A DNA stretch of 40,051 nucleotides, taken from NCBI GenBank assembly GCA_949320185.1, contig CASGHK010000052.1:1-40051 (forward strand), written 5' to 3'. Position numbers and translations under genes: made by a program. The notes beneath the pieces were generated by a model. That model was not told where the DNA came from. It searched no databases and was given only the letters and a program-made list of their open reading frames with translations. Shown in pieces: positions 39,791-40,051 of this stretch. The DNA is from an uncultured Methanomicrobiales archaeon. Its GTDB lineage: Archaea; Halobacteriota; Methanomicrobia; Methanomicrobiales; Methanospirillaceae. The number at the start of each line of letters is the position of its first letter. The stretch's first letter is position 1.

Positions 39791-40051
39791 ATGGAGAAAG
39801 AACCCCTGCTGATGCTGCCCGGGCCGGTCCCGGTCCCCGAGCGCGTCCGCCTGGCCATGGCCCGGCAGGCGATCAACCACCGTTCGGCCGAGTTCGGCGA
39901 GGTCTACGCGGACTGCGTCCGGTGCCTCAAGCCCACGTTCGGGACGGAGAACGACATCGTGATCATCTCGGGCTCGGGAACGGCCGGCATGGAGGCCGCC
40001 GTTGCGAACTTCGCGCGCGGCAGAAAGATCGCCTGCCTGTCGAACGGGAAG
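39791..40051 (+). CDS. Class V aminotransferase (alanine–glyoxylate type), 5' part
   Basis: The gene runs off the right edge; 87 residues are visible. [23 protein letters not shown] is the usual opening of serine–pyruvate/alanine–glyoxylate aminotransferases, and [46 protein letters not shown] gives the PLP-phosphate-binding stretch ([10 protein letters not shown]). The Lys that binds PLP is outside the window. Members use serine, alanine or aspartate as donor; which one cannot be told. In methanogens a relative acts near the start of serine or lysine metabolism. It diverges from purE. Confidence 0.9.
   Translation, partial: MEKEPLLMLPGPVPVPERVRLAMARQAINHRSAEFGEVYADCVRCLKPTFGTENDIVIISGSGTAGMEAAVANFARGRKIACLSNGK

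Noticed and set aside
1-40051. CRISPR arrays, defence systems, prophage structural genes
   Set aside because: No regularly spaced repeats, Cas, restriction, toxin or capsid genes were recognised on either strand.

Overview
The window is high-GC archaeal DNA from a methanogen, most probably of the order Methanomicrobiales. The archaeal evidence is the small subunit of DNA polymerase D, an LSm–L37e pair, a SepF-type division protein, an ER-type signal peptidase, a MCT-1-like PUA protein and TATA boxes about 26 nt ahead of near-leaderless starts. The methanogen evidence is thiol:fumarate reductase (TfrA/TfrB), two CofH-type radical SAM enzymes of coenzyme F420 synthesis and an Isf-type iron-sulfur flavoprotein. 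The β-helix surface proteins, with a repeated GPNIxGGP block and dockerin-like tails, resemble the surface proteins of Methanomicrobiales. No rRNA, tRNA, CRISPR array or insertion sequence was found.

Layout. 0-2 kb is less GC-rich and holds a hypothetical protein and a zinc-ribbon tyrosine recombinase, probably the edge of an integrated element. 2.4-3.5 kb is a secreted β-helix protein. 3.8-7.3 kb is housekeeping: LSm, L37e and purF on the minus strand, and PUA protein, sepF and a ZPR1-type zinc protein on the plus strand. 7.3-12.9 kb has aspartate kinase overlapping purM, divergent from tfrA-tfrB. 12.9-20.4 kb is a surface-protein region: an NHL-propeller/PKD protein, a PQQ-propeller protein with a dockerin-like tail, a scar made of two broken genes, a DUF169 gene, and a 742-residue protein joining an SGNH (CE3-like) esterase, a β-helix, a carbohydrate-binding module and a dockerin-like tail.

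20.4-29 kb carries a glutaredoxin–thioredoxin reductase fusion, a PAS protein coupled to a KaiC-like protein without a P-loop, an FMN split-barrel protein, the polymerase D small subunit, signal peptidase, two cofH paralogues around a DUF1805 gene, and an iron-sulfur flavoprotein. 29.1-33.8 kb has a minus-strand operon (MBL hydrolase, DUF123 nuclease-like protein, response-regulator/PAS/histidine kinase whose best start is CTG), divergent from thiC. 33.8-37.7 kb has a Cache-like lipoprotein and a 921-residue β-helix/PEGA-like/two-CBM/PKD protein. 37.7-40 kb has SOUL, DUF523/DUF1722 and purE on the minus strand, and the start of a class V aminotransferase.

The most distinctive content is the set of secreted modular proteins, which share interchangeable parts across unlinked loci (β-helix with a common C-terminal block, CBM6/35-like modules, PKD, and a near-identical double EF-hand/dockerin-like tail), although no cohesin is visible. 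The second theme is regulatory compactness: several divergent pairs appear to share or interleave core promoters, and the DUF169/esterase pair has a perfect 10-bp inverted repeat between its two genes.
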